Positions 34,509 to 43,187 are shown, numbered from the stretch's first letter. The stretch: DNA of 64,000 nucleotides from Mesorhizobium sp. LSHC420B00 (GCF_000503055.1 NZ_AYVY01000001.1:297592-361591); one strand, 5' to 3'. A program made the numbers and translations. Notes: generated by a model from the sequence alone, not told the origin.

Positions 34509-34796
34509 TCAGGACTTGCGGTTGCGGTAAGCGTCGGCATTCTTGATGTCGAGGCCGTAGATGAAGTCCTTGTCTTCCTTGTAGTGGTTGACCATCGCCA
34601 GGATGGCGGCCGTGTTGAAGATCAGCACCGCGGCGGCAGCGACCGCGACGACTAGCTTGATGCCTGCGTCGGGGATGTACGGCCATGTCATGAAGAGGAC
34701 GAAGAGGATCGTCGCCCACAGACAGACGATTAGGAGCACCGATCCACGAAGGTCGGAACGGTACAGGGCTTCAATGCGCTGCTGCATGTCGGACAT
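34509..34796 (-). CDS. 95-residue membrane protein, first gene of the APC cassette
   Basis: The start MSDMQQRIE (34796) has GGAGGGG about five bases before it; an in-frame ATG at 34823 lacks one. Two transmembrane segments at about 18-40 and 47-70 are followed by a soluble tail with NHYKEDKDFIYG. No family recognised. It is the promoter-proximal gene of the minus-strand amine operon and diverges from dmmD. Confidence 0.75.
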   Translation of the reverse strand: MSDMQQRIEALYRSDLRGSVLLIVCLWATILFVLFMTWPYIPDAGIKLVVAVAAAAVLIFNTAAILAMVNHYKEDKDFIYGLDIKNADAYRNRKS

Positions 34797-34828
34797 CGGT
34801 TCCCCTCCATCGCTCTCTTTCAAGAGAG

Positions 34829-34842
34829 TGAAATTTTTTTCA
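34829..34842. promoter_or_regulatory. Candidate shared operator upstream of the small-protein/APC operon
   Basis: TGAAATTTTTTTCA is a clean TGAAA-N4-TTTCA palindrome 33 bases before the first gene of the minus-strand operon. It lies in the 248-base divergent region shared with dmmD. Confidence 0.45.
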
Positions 34843-34927
34843 TAACTTCAAGCCGAACTCCGCAATTGTCAAGACGATTTTACGCAACGTTAACTGTTTG
34901 TTTGACCAGCCGGATTTTGCCTGACAA

Positions 34928-34941
34928 TGAAATTATTTGCT
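34928..34941. promoter_or_regulatory. Candidate shared operator half-site upstream of dmmD
   Basis: TGAAATTATTTGCT, 104 bases before the dmmD start, shares its first ten bases with the tdm site. The second half does not match the palindrome, so this is the weakest of the series. Confidence 0.25.
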
Positions 34942-35044
34942 TGCGGGTATTGCAGGCTCTCGGCGTTTGCGATCAATATTCGGGCAACGCTCCCGCCAGG
35001 GAGCAGGGGAAAGCAAGAAGTTTTTTCGAACGGAGGACCAGCGG

Positions 35045-36178
35045 ATGACGGCATCCTGGAGATTTTCGGCCCTTGCGGACCGCCATCGCGCGCTCGGCTC
35101 GAAGCTCGAAGACTGGAGCGGCATGGGCACCGCGTGGACCTACGACAAGGACGCCGACGAAGAGTATATCGCCATCCGCACCAAGGCTGGCCTGATGGAC
35201 GTGTCCGGCTTGAAGAAGGTCCACATCACCGGGCCGCACGCCTCGCACCTGATCGACCTGGCGACGACGCGCGACGTCGAAAAGATCTATCCCGGCAAGT
35301 CGGCCTATGCCTGCATGCTGAACGAGGCCGGCAAGTTCACCGACGACTGCATCCTCTACCGCACCGGCCCGAATTCCTGGATGGTGGTGCATGGCTCGGG
35401 CACCGGCCATGAAGAGCTGCAGCGCGCTTCGGTCGGTCGTGACGTGTCGCTGCGCTTCGATGACAATCTGCACGACCTTTCGCTGCAAGGCCCGACCGCC
35501 GTCGACTATCTGGCAAAGCATGTGCCGGGCATTCGCGACCTCAACTATTTCCATCACATGCAGACGCAGCTGTTCGGCTTGCCGGTGATGATCTCGCGCA
35601 CTGGCTACACCGGCGAGCGCGGCTACGAGATCTTCTGCCGTGGCCAGGACGCCGGCACGATCTGGGACAGGATCCTCGACGAGGGCAAGAGCGCCGGCAT
35701 CATCCCGTGCCGCTTCACCACGCTCGACATGCTGCGCGTCGAGAGCTACCTGCTGTTTTACCCCTACGACAATTCGCAGAAATACCCGTTCGAGAACGAA
35801 GGCCCCGGCGACACGCTGTGGGAGCTCGGCCTCGATTTCACCGTCAGCCCCGGCAAGACAGGCTTTCGCGGCGCCGAGGAGCATTATCGCCTCAAGGGCA
35901 AGGAGCGCTTCAAGATCTTCGGCGTGCTGCTCGAAGGCAAGGAGCCGGCCGACGAGGGCGCGCCAGTCTATCGCGACGGCAAAAAAGTCGGCGTGGTGAC
36001 CTGCGCCATGTATTCGCCGCTGGTCAAAAAATCGATGGGCATCGCCCGGCTCGACGTCGACTGCGCGGTACAAGGCACCAGGCTCGAGATCCGCAACAAG
36101 AGCGGCGCCATCAGCGCAACCGCCGAGCCGCTTCCGTTCGACGATCCGAAGAAGACCAAGCGCACGGCGAAAGGCTGA
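35045..36178 (+). CDS. dmmD: Dimethylamine pathway GcvT-like folate protein
   Basis: A 377-residue aminomethyltransferase-family (GcvT) protein. It should bind tetrahydrofolate and capture formaldehyde released in the demethylation of dimethylamine. ATG 35045 is chosen because GGAGG lies eight bases upstream; the frame runs further back without support. The gene order here, GcvT then a Cys4 protein, a reductase and a DUF3445 protein, matches the dmmDABC order described for marine Roseobacters. By homology alone it could be a glycine cleavage T-protein, but no gcvH or gcvP is nearby. Confidence 0.87.
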   Translation: MTASWRFSALADRHRALGSKLEDWSGMGTAWTYDKDADEEYIAIRTKAGLMDVSGLKKVHITGPHASHLIDLATTRDVEKIYPGKSAYACMLNEAGKFTDDCILYRTGPNSWMVVHGSGTGHEELQRASVGRDVSLRFDDNLHDLSLQGPTAVDYLAKHVPGIRDLNYFHHMQTQLFGLPVMISRTGYTGERGYEIFCRGQDAGTIWDRILDEGKSAGIIPCRFTTLDMLRVESYLLFYPYDNSQKYPFENEGPGDTLWELGLDFTVSPGKTGFRGAEEHYRLKGKERFKIFGVLLEGKEPADEGAPVYRDGKKVGVVTCAMYSPLVKKSMGIARLDVDCAVQGTRLEIRNKSGAISATAEPLPFDDPKKTKRTAKG

Positions 36179-36192
36179 GGCATACTGCGGGT

Positions 36193-36789
36193 ATGGCAGC
36201 GAAAAGCATCATCAGCCGGCCGGTCTATGGGACCCTGTCTCCGCAGCCCGGCAAGCATCATCTTTTCATAGCGGATGCAGAGGGAGCGCTGGCCATTGCC
36301 GATCTGGCCGCCAAGGCACCGGCGGATTTCTTCGGCGGCGCCCACATCATTTTCATTCCCGGCCGCGACAGCAAATATGCCGATGTGCTCGAAGCGCTGA
36401 AGCCGGCGCAGTTCTACCTCGGCCATTCCTTTGCCAGCGCTTTGCCGCGGCTGAAGCAGACGCTGGCAAACGCGCATATGGGACTCAGGCTCTACCTTGC
36501 CGGCACCGAAGGGCTGATCGGCCAGGCCATGCAGGCGGCGCTCGAAGCCGGCATCGACCACACCTCGATCCAGACCGAGCATCGCGGCTCGCTGGCGCGC
36601 CGCATGCAGTGCGTCCACTGCAAGGGCATCACCGAGAATGTCACGACGCAGCCGGCGACCTGTTCGCATTGCGGCCTGCTGCTTCTGGTGCGCGATCACT
36701 ATTCGCGGCGGCTCGCCGCCTTTCAGGGCGTCTGCATCAACGCCGAGGACCGCAGTGAAATTCCTCCGACGGAGGAGGTCTTTCGATGA
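36193..36789 (+). CDS. dmmA: Dimethylamine monooxygenase subunit DmmA
   Basis: 198 residues. The N-terminal part has a Rossmann-like pattern without clear motifs, and the C terminus carries Cys140-x2-Cys143 and Cys157-x2-Cys160, a zinc-ribbon or rubredoxin-like site. This fits the small DmmA-type subunit placed between the GcvT and reductase genes. Its stop overlaps the dmmB start as ATGA. The start MAAKSII at 36193 follows dmmD by 14 bases. Role: structural or electron-transfer component of the three-part dimethylamine monooxygenase. Confidence 0.85.
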   Translation: MAAKSIISRPVYGTLSPQPGKHHLFIADAEGALAIADLAAKAPADFFGGAHIIFIPGRDSKYADVLEALKPAQFYLGHSFASALPRLKQTLANAHMGLRLYLAGTEGLIGQAMQAALEAGIDHTSIQTEHRGSLARRMQCVHCKGITENVTTQPATCSHCGLLLLVRDHYSRRLAAFQGVCINAEDRSEIPPTEEVFR

Positions 36790-37751
36790 GCACCGGCACC
36801 ACCAAGCTCGACGTCATCGTCAGCGATGTCGTTCCGGTCAACGAGTTGGTGACGCGCTTTCACTTCCGCAGGCGCGACGGCGAGCTCTTGCCGACCTTTT
36901 CCGGCGGCGCCCATGTCGTCGTCGAGATGCGCGATGGCGAACGCACCAGGCTCAATCCCTATTCGCTGATGGGCTCGCCGCTCGATACCCGCGAATACAC
37001 CATCTCGGTTCGCCGCGACGACGCCGGCCGCGGCGGCTCGCTGTTCATGCACAGGCAGGTCAGGCCCGGCACCGAGATGGTGGTCAGCTATCCCGTCAAC
37101 CTGTTCTCGCTCGATCTGCGCGCCAGGAAGCATCTGATGCTGGCCGGCGGCATCGGCATCACCCCGTTCATGGCGCAGACCGCGCAGCTGGCGGCGGAAG
37201 GCGGCAATTTCGAGTTGCATTACACCTGCCGCACCGCCTCGCTCGGCACCTATGCCGACCTGCTCAAGGAGCGCTACGATCGCCGGGTCAGGCTCTATCA
37301 CGACGACCGCGACGAGCGCGTCGATCTCGACCGGCTGTTGTCGTCGCAGCCACTCGGCACGCACCTCTATGTCTGCGGCCCGTCCGGCATGATCGGCTGG
37401 GTGCGCGAGCGTGCCGCCGCCCTCGGCTGGCCTCCCGAGACCGTGCATTTCGAGCATTTCGCGGCCCCGCAGCCCGGCGCGCCCTTCGACGTGACGCTGG
37501 CGCTCAGCGACAAGACCATCAGTGTCGACGAGCAGCAGAGCCTGCTCGAGGCGATCGAGGCGGCCGGCGTCGATCCGCCCTATCTCTGCCGCGGCGGCGT
37601 CTGCGGCCAGTGCGAGACCAACGTCATTTCGCATGACGGTAAATTCATCCACAACGACCACTGGCTGAGCGAGGAAGACCACCGTTCGGGCTGCAAGATC
37701 ATGCCCTGCGTCTCGCGCTTCGAGGGCCGGTCGCTGGTGCTGGAAAGATAG
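36786..37751 (+). CDS. dmmB: Dimethylamine monooxygenase reductase subunit
   Basis: A 321-residue phthalate dioxygenase-type reductase. Order: a flavin-binding barrel, a NAD(P)H-binding domain with GGIGITPF (120-127) and CGPSG (197-201), and a C-terminal plant-type [2Fe-2S] domain with Cys268-x4-Cys273-x2-Cys276 and a further cysteine at 303 or 308. It transfers electrons from NAD(P)H to the oxygenase. It overlaps dmmA by four bases and precedes dmmC by nine. Confidence 0.91.
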   Translation: MSTGTTKLDVIVSDVVPVNELVTRFHFRRRDGELLPTFSGGAHVVVEMRDGERTRLNPYSLMGSPLDTREYTISVRRDDAGRGGSLFMHRQVRPGTEMVVSYPVNLFSLDLRARKHLMLAGGIGITPFMAQTAQLAAEGGNFELHYTCRTASLGTYADLLKERYDRRVRLYHDDRDERVDLDRLLSSQPLGTHLYVCGPSGMIGWVRERAAALGWPPETVHFEHFAAPQPGAPFDVTLALSDKTISVDEQQSLLEAIEAAGVDPPYLCRGGVCGQCETNVISHDGKFIHNDHWLSEEDHRSGCKIMPCVSRFEGRSLVLER

Positions 37752-37760
37752 GAGGCGAGC

Positions 37761-38801
37761 TTGGGCATCACCTTTCGCAAGGAAACCTTTCGCGACGACT
37801 TCACCTTCAGGAACAGCCCCGAGCACATCAGGCGGTTCCCGTTCCCGTTCCACGAAGACAGCTACATGTATGCGGTCAACATCGAGCCGCATGTCGTCGG
37901 GCCGAAGGGCAGCGTGCTGCAGAATTTGATCGACGTCGACGAGCACTATGTCGCCGAGATGCAGGACCGCGCTTTGGTGCTGGCCGAGGATCCGCTGCGC
38001 TGCCAATCGCTGCCGCACATGACGCTGGCCGGCTGGGATCTGCTTGAGCTTTTGATGGAGCAGCAGGCGCTGGCCTATCCCGAGCATTTCACCCTGGCCC
38101 GCGACGGCGACCGCTGGCGCTGGATCAACCGGCCGCTCGGCATCGACGACAGCTTCACCTTCGGTGACGTCTCGACGCTGCCCTATGGGCCGATGGAATA
38201 CATCACCCGCCAGAGCCAGGGCGATTTCTGCATCCTCGACCAGCGCGACGGCAATCTGTGGATGGATGCCGGCATGGTCACCACCCAGGCCGACTGGTCG
38301 CTCGATTTCGACATCGGCATGAACTTCTTCGAATGGCACGCGCCGGTGCCGCTGGCGCATGAGAAGGGCATATTCGTCCGGGCGCTGAAGTTCCTCACCA
38401 ATATCCAGCAGGGTAAGCCGGCGCGCCGGCTGAACTGGACGATGACCATCAATCCGCGCCTCGATACCAGCCCGGAAAATTACCACAAATGGGGTCCGGA
38501 CCGCGCCACGGTGACGCCGGAAAATGTCGGCGACAAGGTTCATCTGCGCGTCGAGCTGCAGAGCTTCTGGCGGCTGCCGCGCTCGAATGCGATCGTGTTC
38601 CCGATCCGCTGTTACCTGATCAAGATGGACGAGCTGGTGATGCAGCCGAAATGGGCACGGCGCCTGCACCGCGTCATCCGCGACCTGCCCGAGGAACTCG
38701 CCACCTACAAGGGCCTGACGCGCTACCGCGCGACGCTCGTCGAATGGCTGTCGAAGTTGGATGACGGCAGTGCGACGTCGCCGGGGTTTGGGCCGGATTG
38801 A
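37761..38801 (+). CDS. dmmC: Dimethylamine monooxygenase DUF3445 (heme-dependent N-demethylase) subunit
   Basis: A 346-residue DUF3445-family protein, the heme-dependent oxidative N-demethylase fold. It is the catalytic candidate that oxidises dimethylamine to methylamine and formaldehyde with DmmA and DmmB. The start codon is TTG at 37761, supported by GGAGGCGAGC directly before it and by the lack of an in-frame ATG near the right place. It is the last gene of the dmmDABC operon; a repeat and a DUF559 gene follow. Confidence 0.88.
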   Translation: MGITFRKETFRDDFTFRNSPEHIRRFPFPFHEDSYMYAVNIEPHVVGPKGSVLQNLIDVDEHYVAEMQDRALVLAEDPLRCQSLPHMTLAGWDLLELLMEQQALAYPEHFTLARDGDRWRWINRPLGIDDSFTFGDVSTLPYGPMEYITRQSQGDFCILDQRDGNLWMDAGMVTTQADWSLDFDIGMNFFEWHAPVPLAHEKGIFVRALKFLTNIQQGKPARRLNWTMTINPRLDTSPENYHKWGPDRATVTPENVGDKVHLRVELQSFWRLPRSNAIVFPIRCYLIKMDELVMQPKWARRLHRVIRDLPEELATYKGLTRYRATLVEWLSKLDDGSATSPGFGPD

Positions 38802-38840
38802 GTTTTTCTTGCCCCTGTTGGCGCTGCCCTAAAGCAGCCA

Positions 38841-38884
38841 ATCTCCCCCCTAGAGGGGGAGATGCCCGGCAGGGCAGAGGGGGG
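38841..38884. repeat. Intergenic palindromic repeat, left copy beside the DUF559 gene
   Basis: ATCTCCCCCCTAGAGGGGGAGAT is an inner palindrome, followed by GCCCGGCAGGGCAGAGGGGG. The same 44 bases recur inverted at 39318-39361 with about four differences. Confidence 0.8.
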
Positions 38885-38936
38885 CGCCGTGGAGCGCCGG
38901 CCTTGCCCAATCTCCACCCCAGCGCCTCCGCGAAGC

Positions 38937-39308
38937 TCACGACGCGCCGCCCAGCCCAGCCACGATCACGACATGCTGACAGACATTGTCGATATCGCGA
39001 ATGACATCGTCGTTCCAGAAGCGCAGGACCGTCCAGCCCAGCGCTTCGAACTTCGCGGTTCTTGCAGCGTCCGATTCCGACGTTTCGGCCTGGCCATGCT
39101 GGGAACCATCAAGCTCGACGATCAGCTTTTTGTCCGGGCATGCAAAATCGACGACATGGCCGGCGATAGGCATCTGGCGTCGAAATCCCAGTCCCATCAA
39201 CCTGTGTGCCCTGATCTCATTCCAAAGCTTGAGTTCGGCATCGGTCATCACCTTGCGCATCTTGCGCGCATTGCGGCGGTTGTTGGCGGATACTAGATTA
39301 TGCGTCAT
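38937..39308 (-). CDS. DUF559 endonuclease-like protein
   Basis: A 123-residue DUF559 protein. It has the PD-(D/E)XK-like core seen in Vsr-related nucleases, with FACPDKKLIVELDGSQH as the acidic/lysine stretch and RFWNDDV at the end. Its biological role is not established; such genes are frequent and mobile-looking in rhizobia. It is flanked on both sides by inverted copies of a 44-base repeat (38841-38884 and 39318-39361) and separates dmmC from the XRE regulator. No obvious ribosome site. Confidence 0.82.
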   Translation of the reverse strand: MTHNLVSANNRRNARKMRKVMTDAELKLWNEIRAHRLMGLGFRRQMPIAGHVVDFACPDKKLIVELDGSQHGQAETSESDAARTAKFEALGWTVLRFWNDDVIRDIDNVCQHVVIVAGLGGAS

Positions 39309-39317
39309 CGCGGTTCG

Positions 39318-39361
39318 CCCCCCTCTGTCCTGCCGGACATCTCCCCCTCAAGGGGGGAGAT
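39318..39361. repeat. Intergenic palindromic repeat, right copy beside the DUF559 gene
   Basis: This is the reverse complement of the repeat at 38841-38884 with about four differences. Together the two copies bracket the DUF559 gene. Further palindrome-like fragments follow at 39420-39460. Confidence 0.8.
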
Positions 39362-39464
39362 CGAATGTCACTTCGGCTTCGCCAATCCCCAATGCTGCAA
39401 AGAGTAGCCGTCGCGAAGCCGCCGATCTCCCTCACGAGGCGACCAAGGGGAGATCGAGCTCCGC

Positions 39465-40181
39465 TCACCCCGCGCTCTGCGGGTAGCAAATGATCGACAA
39501 ATAGCGCATCGGCAGAACGGTCAGCACTTCCGGTCCGTGCGGTGCGTCGGCGTCGAAGAATAGGCTGTCGCCGGGCTTCATCGGGTAGAGATTGCTGCCG
39601 TGCCGGTAAACCACTTCGCCTTCGAGCATATACAGGAACTCCATGCCTTCGTGCTGGAAGGTCGGAAACACGTCGGAATCTTCGGTCAGCGTGATCAGAT
39701 AGGGTTCGACGACGACGCCGCTGGTGTTGGAGCCGATATGGCCGAGCAGATTGTACTGGTGGCCGGCGCGCGTGCCGCGGCGCTCGACGTCAAGGCCTTC
39801 CCCGGCCTTGACAAAGACGGCGCTGCGCTCTTCCTCGAAGCGGCGGAAGAATGCGGTGACGGGAACGCCGAGTGCCCGCGACAGCGCCTGCAACGTGGTC
39901 AGCGACGGCGAGGTGATGCCGTTCTCGATCTTCGACAGCATGCCAAGCGAAATGTCGGTGGCGGCCGCCAGATCGGCGACGGTGATGCCGAGCTTCTTGC
40001 GGAATGCCCGCACCTCGCGGCCGATCGCGACCTCCAGCACTTTTTCGCGAGTGTCGCGAATGGCGTGCGGGTTCTGGGTGAGCGGCGCGCGCATCTTGCG
40101 CGGATCGATTACAGCAACCGACGGCTTGGCTTTGCCCGCGGCGGCTGCCGCAGGCTTTAGACTGGTCGCTTTTTTCGCCAT
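39465..40181 (-). CDS. XRE-type regulator with C-terminal cupin domain
   Basis: 238 residues. A disordered Lys/Ala-rich N-terminal tail of about 45 residues precedes an XRE helix-turn-helix (about 55-110: VADLAAATDISLGMLSKIE) and a cupin (about 165-235). Proteins of this build are local repressors sensing small metabolites, often in amine or amino acid catabolism. It is divergent from tmm with 260 bases between, so regulation of tmm and perhaps the whole amine island is likely. The motif at 40400-40413 overlaps the presumed tmm transcription start. Confidence 0.87.
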   Translation of the reverse strand: MAKKATSLKPAAAAAGKAKPSVAVIDPRKMRAPLTQNPHAIRDTREKVLEVAIGREVRAFRKKLGITVADLAAATDISLGMLSKIENGITSPSLTTLQALSRALGVPVTAFFRRFEEERSAVFVKAGEGLDVERRGTRAGHQYNLLGHIGSNTSGVVVEPYLITLTEDSDVFPTFQHEGMEFLYMLEGEVVYRHGSNLYPMKPGDSLFFDADAPHGPEVLTVLPMRYLSIICYPQSAG

Positions 40182-40363
40182 TTCGCCACCCCGGACCTTG
40201 CCGATTCATTTCACTCACGGTGAACATATTCGGTGCCGATACAGAAGCGCAACTCTTACGGCAAGCCACCCGTGTCGAATTGCGCAATGTCCGGATTTCG
40301 CCCGAGCTACCGCGTCGCTTGGAAATCCAGCGTGGTGAAACGAGGGTTTCGCGACAAGGCCTG

Positions 40364-40391
40364 TTGACAGCATCGAAGGGGTAATTACTGT
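40364..40391 (+). promoter_or_regulatory. Probable tmm promoter
   Basis: TTGACA (40364-40369), a 16-base spacer and TACTGT (40386-40391) precede tmm by about 50 bases. The -35 is consensus, the -10 weak. Confidence 0.4.
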
Positions 40392-40399
40392 CCTGTCAG

Positions 40400-40413
40400 T
40401 GAAATTTGTTTCG
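40400..40413. promoter_or_regulatory. Candidate shared operator at the tmm transcription start
   Basis: TGAAATTTGTTTCG is TGAAA-N4-TTTCG, 28 bases before the tmm ATG and just downstream of the proposed -10. A repressor here would block tmm transcription. Confidence 0.45.
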
Positions 40414-40441
40414 TTAGAGAAATGAGATCGGGAGGCCCGAA

Positions 40442-41800
40442 ATGAAAGATCGTGTTGCCGTCATCGGAGCCGGGCCGTCCGGCATGGCCCAGCTCAGGGC
40501 CTTCAAGTCGGCCGCCGACAACGGCGCCGACATTCCCGAGATCGTCTGCTTCGAAAAGCAGTCCGACTGGGGCGGCCTGTGGAACTACACCTGGCGCACC
40601 GGCCTCGACGAGCACGGCGACCCGGTGCACGGCTCGATGTACCGCTATCTCTGGTCGAACGGCCCGAAGGAATGCCTCGAATTCGCCGACTATACGTTCG
40701 AGGAGCATTTCGGCCGGCCGATCGGCTCCTATCCGCCTCGCGCCGTGCTGTGGGACTACATCAAGGGCCGTGTCGAAAAATCCGGCGTGCGCCAATGGGT
40801 GCGCTTCAACAGCCCGGTGCGCATGGTCACCTTTTCCGATGCGACGAAGAAGTTCACCGTCACCGCGCATGACCGCACCAACGACGTCACCTACTCGGAA
40901 GAGTTCGACAATGTCGTCGTCGCTTCGGGGCATTTCTCCGTGCCCAACGTTCCTTATTTCGAGGGCTTTTCGACCTTCAACGGCCGTATCCTGCACAGCC
41001 ATGACTTCCGCGACGCGATGGAATTCAAGGGCAAGGACATTTTGATCATCGGCCGCTCCTATTCGGCCGAGGACATCGGCTCGCAATGCTACAAATACGG
41101 CGCCAGATCGATCACCTCCAGCTACCGCTCGAAGCCGATGGGCTTCAGATGGCCGGAGAACTGGAAGGAAGTGCCGCTGCTGCAGAAGGTCGTCGGCAAG
41201 ACCGCGCATTTCAAGGACGGCAGCACCAAAGACGTTGACGCCATCATCCTGTGCACCGGCTATCTCCACTCCTTCCCGTTCCTGACCGAAGATCTGAAGC
41301 TGAAGACCGCCAACCGCATGTGGCCGGACGGGCTCTACGAGGGCGTCGTCTGGGAGAAAAACCTGAAGCTGTCCTATATCGGCATGCAGGACCAGTTCTA
41401 CACCTTCAACATGTTCGACGCGCAGGCCTGGTTCGCCCGCGACGTCATCATGGGCCGCATCAAACTGCCCTCGGCCGATGCGATGGCCGAGCACGGCAAA
41501 AAGTGGCGGGCACGCGAGGAAACGCTGGAAGACGCCGAGCAGATGATCTGGTTCCAGGGCGACTACACCAGGGAGTTGATGGAGCAGACCGACTATCCCG
41601 GCTTCGATGTCGAGGCTGTCAATCAGACCTTCATGGAGTGGGAGCACCACAAGGCGGAAGACATCATGGGCTTCCGCGACCATTCCTATCGCTCGCTGAT
41701 GACCGGCACGATGGCGCCGCTGCATCACACGCCCTGGCTGCAGGCGATGGACGATTCGATGGAGAGCTATCTCGAGGTGAAGGGCGTGGCGGCGGAGTAG
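40442..41800 (+). CDS. tmm: Trimethylamine monooxygenase (flavin-containing monooxygenase)
   Basis: A 452-residue class B flavin monooxygenase. It has the FAD motif GAGPSG (9-14), the FMO-identifying motif FxGxxxHxxxF (179-189) and the NADPH motif GRSYSAED (204-211). Bacterial Tmm of this length oxidises trimethylamine to TMAO with NADPH and O2. GGGAGGCCCGAA lies just before the ATG. Co-location with tdm, dmm and gmaS is the strongest support for trimethylamine as main substrate; related sulfide or indole oxidation by such enzymes is possible as a side activity. Confidence 0.93.
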   Translation: MKDRVAVIGAGPSGMAQLRAFKSAADNGADIPEIVCFEKQSDWGGLWNYTWRTGLDEHGDPVHGSMYRYLWSNGPKECLEFADYTFEEHFGRPIGSYPPRAVLWDYIKGRVEKSGVRQWVRFNSPVRMVTFSDATKKFTVTAHDRTNDVTYSEEFDNVVVASGHFSVPNVPYFEGFSTFNGRILHSHDFRDAMEFKGKDILIIGRSYSAEDIGSQCYKYGARSITSSYRSKPMGFRWPENWKEVPLLQKVVGKTAHFKDGSTKDVDAIILCTGYLHSFPFLTEDLKLKTANRMWPDGLYEGVVWEKNLKLSYIGMQDQFYTFNMFDAQAWFARDVIMGRIKLPSADAMAEHGKKWRAREETLEDAEQMIWFQGDYTRELMEQTDYPGFDVEAVNQTFMEWEHHKAEDIMGFRDHSYRSLMTGTMAPLHHTPWLQAMDDSMESYLEVKGVAAE

Positions 41801-41827
41801 GCAAGTCCGAACGACGATTGCCTTGCC

Positions 41828-43165
41828 TCAGACAACGTCCCGCGCCGGGTCGGCCGCCAGCGCCAGGGAATTTGCGACGTGCTCGAGGTGCTCCTCGCTC
41901 AAGATGCTGGTCGCGACGCGCACGGCACTGGTCTTCCCGGTCGAAAACTTGGCCCCGGCATGGACCGCGATGCCGTGGGCAGCCAGCGTGACCATTGCGT
42001 AAGGTTCCGAAGCAACCGGAATGAGGACGCTGAGACCGTGTCCGGCGTCGATCCCGACATTGCGTTTCGCCAGTTCGCCGGCGAGCCGTTCGCGACGGCG
42101 GCGGTACACTTCCTTCGCCTGCTCGACCAAGACAGCCGTGGCCGGGTCTTGCAGCAGCCAGGCGGTGGCCGCCTGCAGGATACGGCTGGTCCATCCCGAG
42201 CTGAAGCTGCGATAGGACTGGATCTGTTCGACGATCGTCGCCGATCCGGACAGCACGGCGAGCCGCAGGTCCGGGCCATGGGTCTTGGAATAGGACAGGA
42301 TGTGGACGACGCGATCGGGAAAACGCCGGCCAAGCGAAATGCCCGGCGCATCGGCAATATCGCCAACGCCGTCATCTTCGACAATCAGCACGTCGGTGCC
42401 GGCGAGCAGGTCGCCGATGACTTCCAGCCGCGCCGACGACATGCAGGCGCCGGTCACCGAATGGACGCGCGGCTGGAATAGGAACGCGACCGGCCGCTGC
42501 CGCAGAGCGTTGGCGAGCGCGTCGGGCAAGGGGCCGTCACTGTCGCAGTCGACCGGGATGATCGGCACGTCGAGATCTTCGAGGATGTCGAGCAGGCGAA
42601 GCGCCGTCGGATTCTCGATGGCCACAGGCGCCCCCGTCGGGACCAGCGCATGCAGCAAGGTGTAGATGGCGTTGTAACCGCCATTGGTGGCCAGGAACGC
42701 GCCGGGATCGTACGGCCATGACGGGCGCACCGCGGCCTCCAGCTCGGGCAGGATGCGCACCCGGTCGTAGCTGTTGAGCTTTTCGGCGCGCGCGCCATGC
42801 GCCAGCGCGATGTCGAGCGGCGGCAAGAGCTTCACATCGGGCTCCGCGATCGCCAGGTTCAGAATGTCCGCACCGTAATTGCCGCCGCTCATGTGGCGCT
42901 CGGGCCGGGCGGCAAAGCGGTTGCCCATGATCCAGGTGCCGTTGCGCCCGCGGCCGCCGATGATCTTGTAGCGCCGCAGCTCGCTCCACGCCTGCGAGAC
43001 CGTCGCCGGGCTGACGCCGAGCACATAGGCAAGATCGCGCACCGGCGGAAGCTTTGCGCCGACAGGCAGCGCGCCGCTTCTGATCAGCGCGCTGGTCTCG
43101 CGCGCGATGCCGCGCGTCGTGCGGTCACCGAGGCGTTCAGCGAACCATCCTGCATCGAAATCCAT
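41828..43165 (-). CDS. MocR-type regulator (GntR DNA-binding plus aminotransferase domain)
   Basis: A 445-residue MocR/PdxR-class protein. Residues about 1-75 form a winged helix of the GntR type (LPPVRDLAYVLGVSPATVSQAW). The rest is a fold type I aminotransferase domain keeping the pyridoxal-phosphate lysine in SYSKTHGPDLR. It should sense an amino compound or PLP derivative. It diverges from the ABC and amidohydrolase genes at 43268-48079 and probably controls them. It converges with tmm, whose stop is 28 bases away. Confidence 0.9.
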   Translation of the reverse strand: MDFDAGWFAERLGDRTTRGIARETSALIRSGALPVGAKLPPVRDLAYVLGVSPATVSQAWSELRRYKIIGGRGRNGTWIMGNRFAARPERHMSGGNYGADILNLAIAEPDVKLLPPLDIALAHGARAEKLNSYDRVRILPELEAAVRPSWPYDPGAFLATNGGYNAIYTLLHALVPTGAPVAIENPTALRLLDILEDLDVPIIPVDCDSDGPLPDALANALRQRPVAFLFQPRVHSVTGACMSSARLEVIGDLLAGTDVLIVEDDGVGDIADAPGISLGRRFPDRVVHILSYSKTHGPDLRLAVLSGSATIVEQIQSYRSFSSGWTSRILQAATAWLLQDPATAVLVEQAKEVYRRRRERLAGELAKRNVGIDAGHGLSVLIPVASEPYAMVTLAAHGIAVHAGAKFSTGKTSAVRVATSILSEEHLEHVANSLALAADPARDVV

Positions 43166-43187
43166 CGAATCAACGACTGTCAGTGTG

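Noticed and set aside
33995-34540. Long minus-strand frame across the small membrane protein genes
   Set aside because: It is an Arg/His-rich shadow frame of the 125-residue gene; the true genes have hydrophobic segments and ribosome sites.
34797-35044. Possible riboswitch (glycine-type) upstream of the GcvT-like dmmD
   Set aside because: No paired aptamer-like structure or conserved glycine riboswitch core could be made out.
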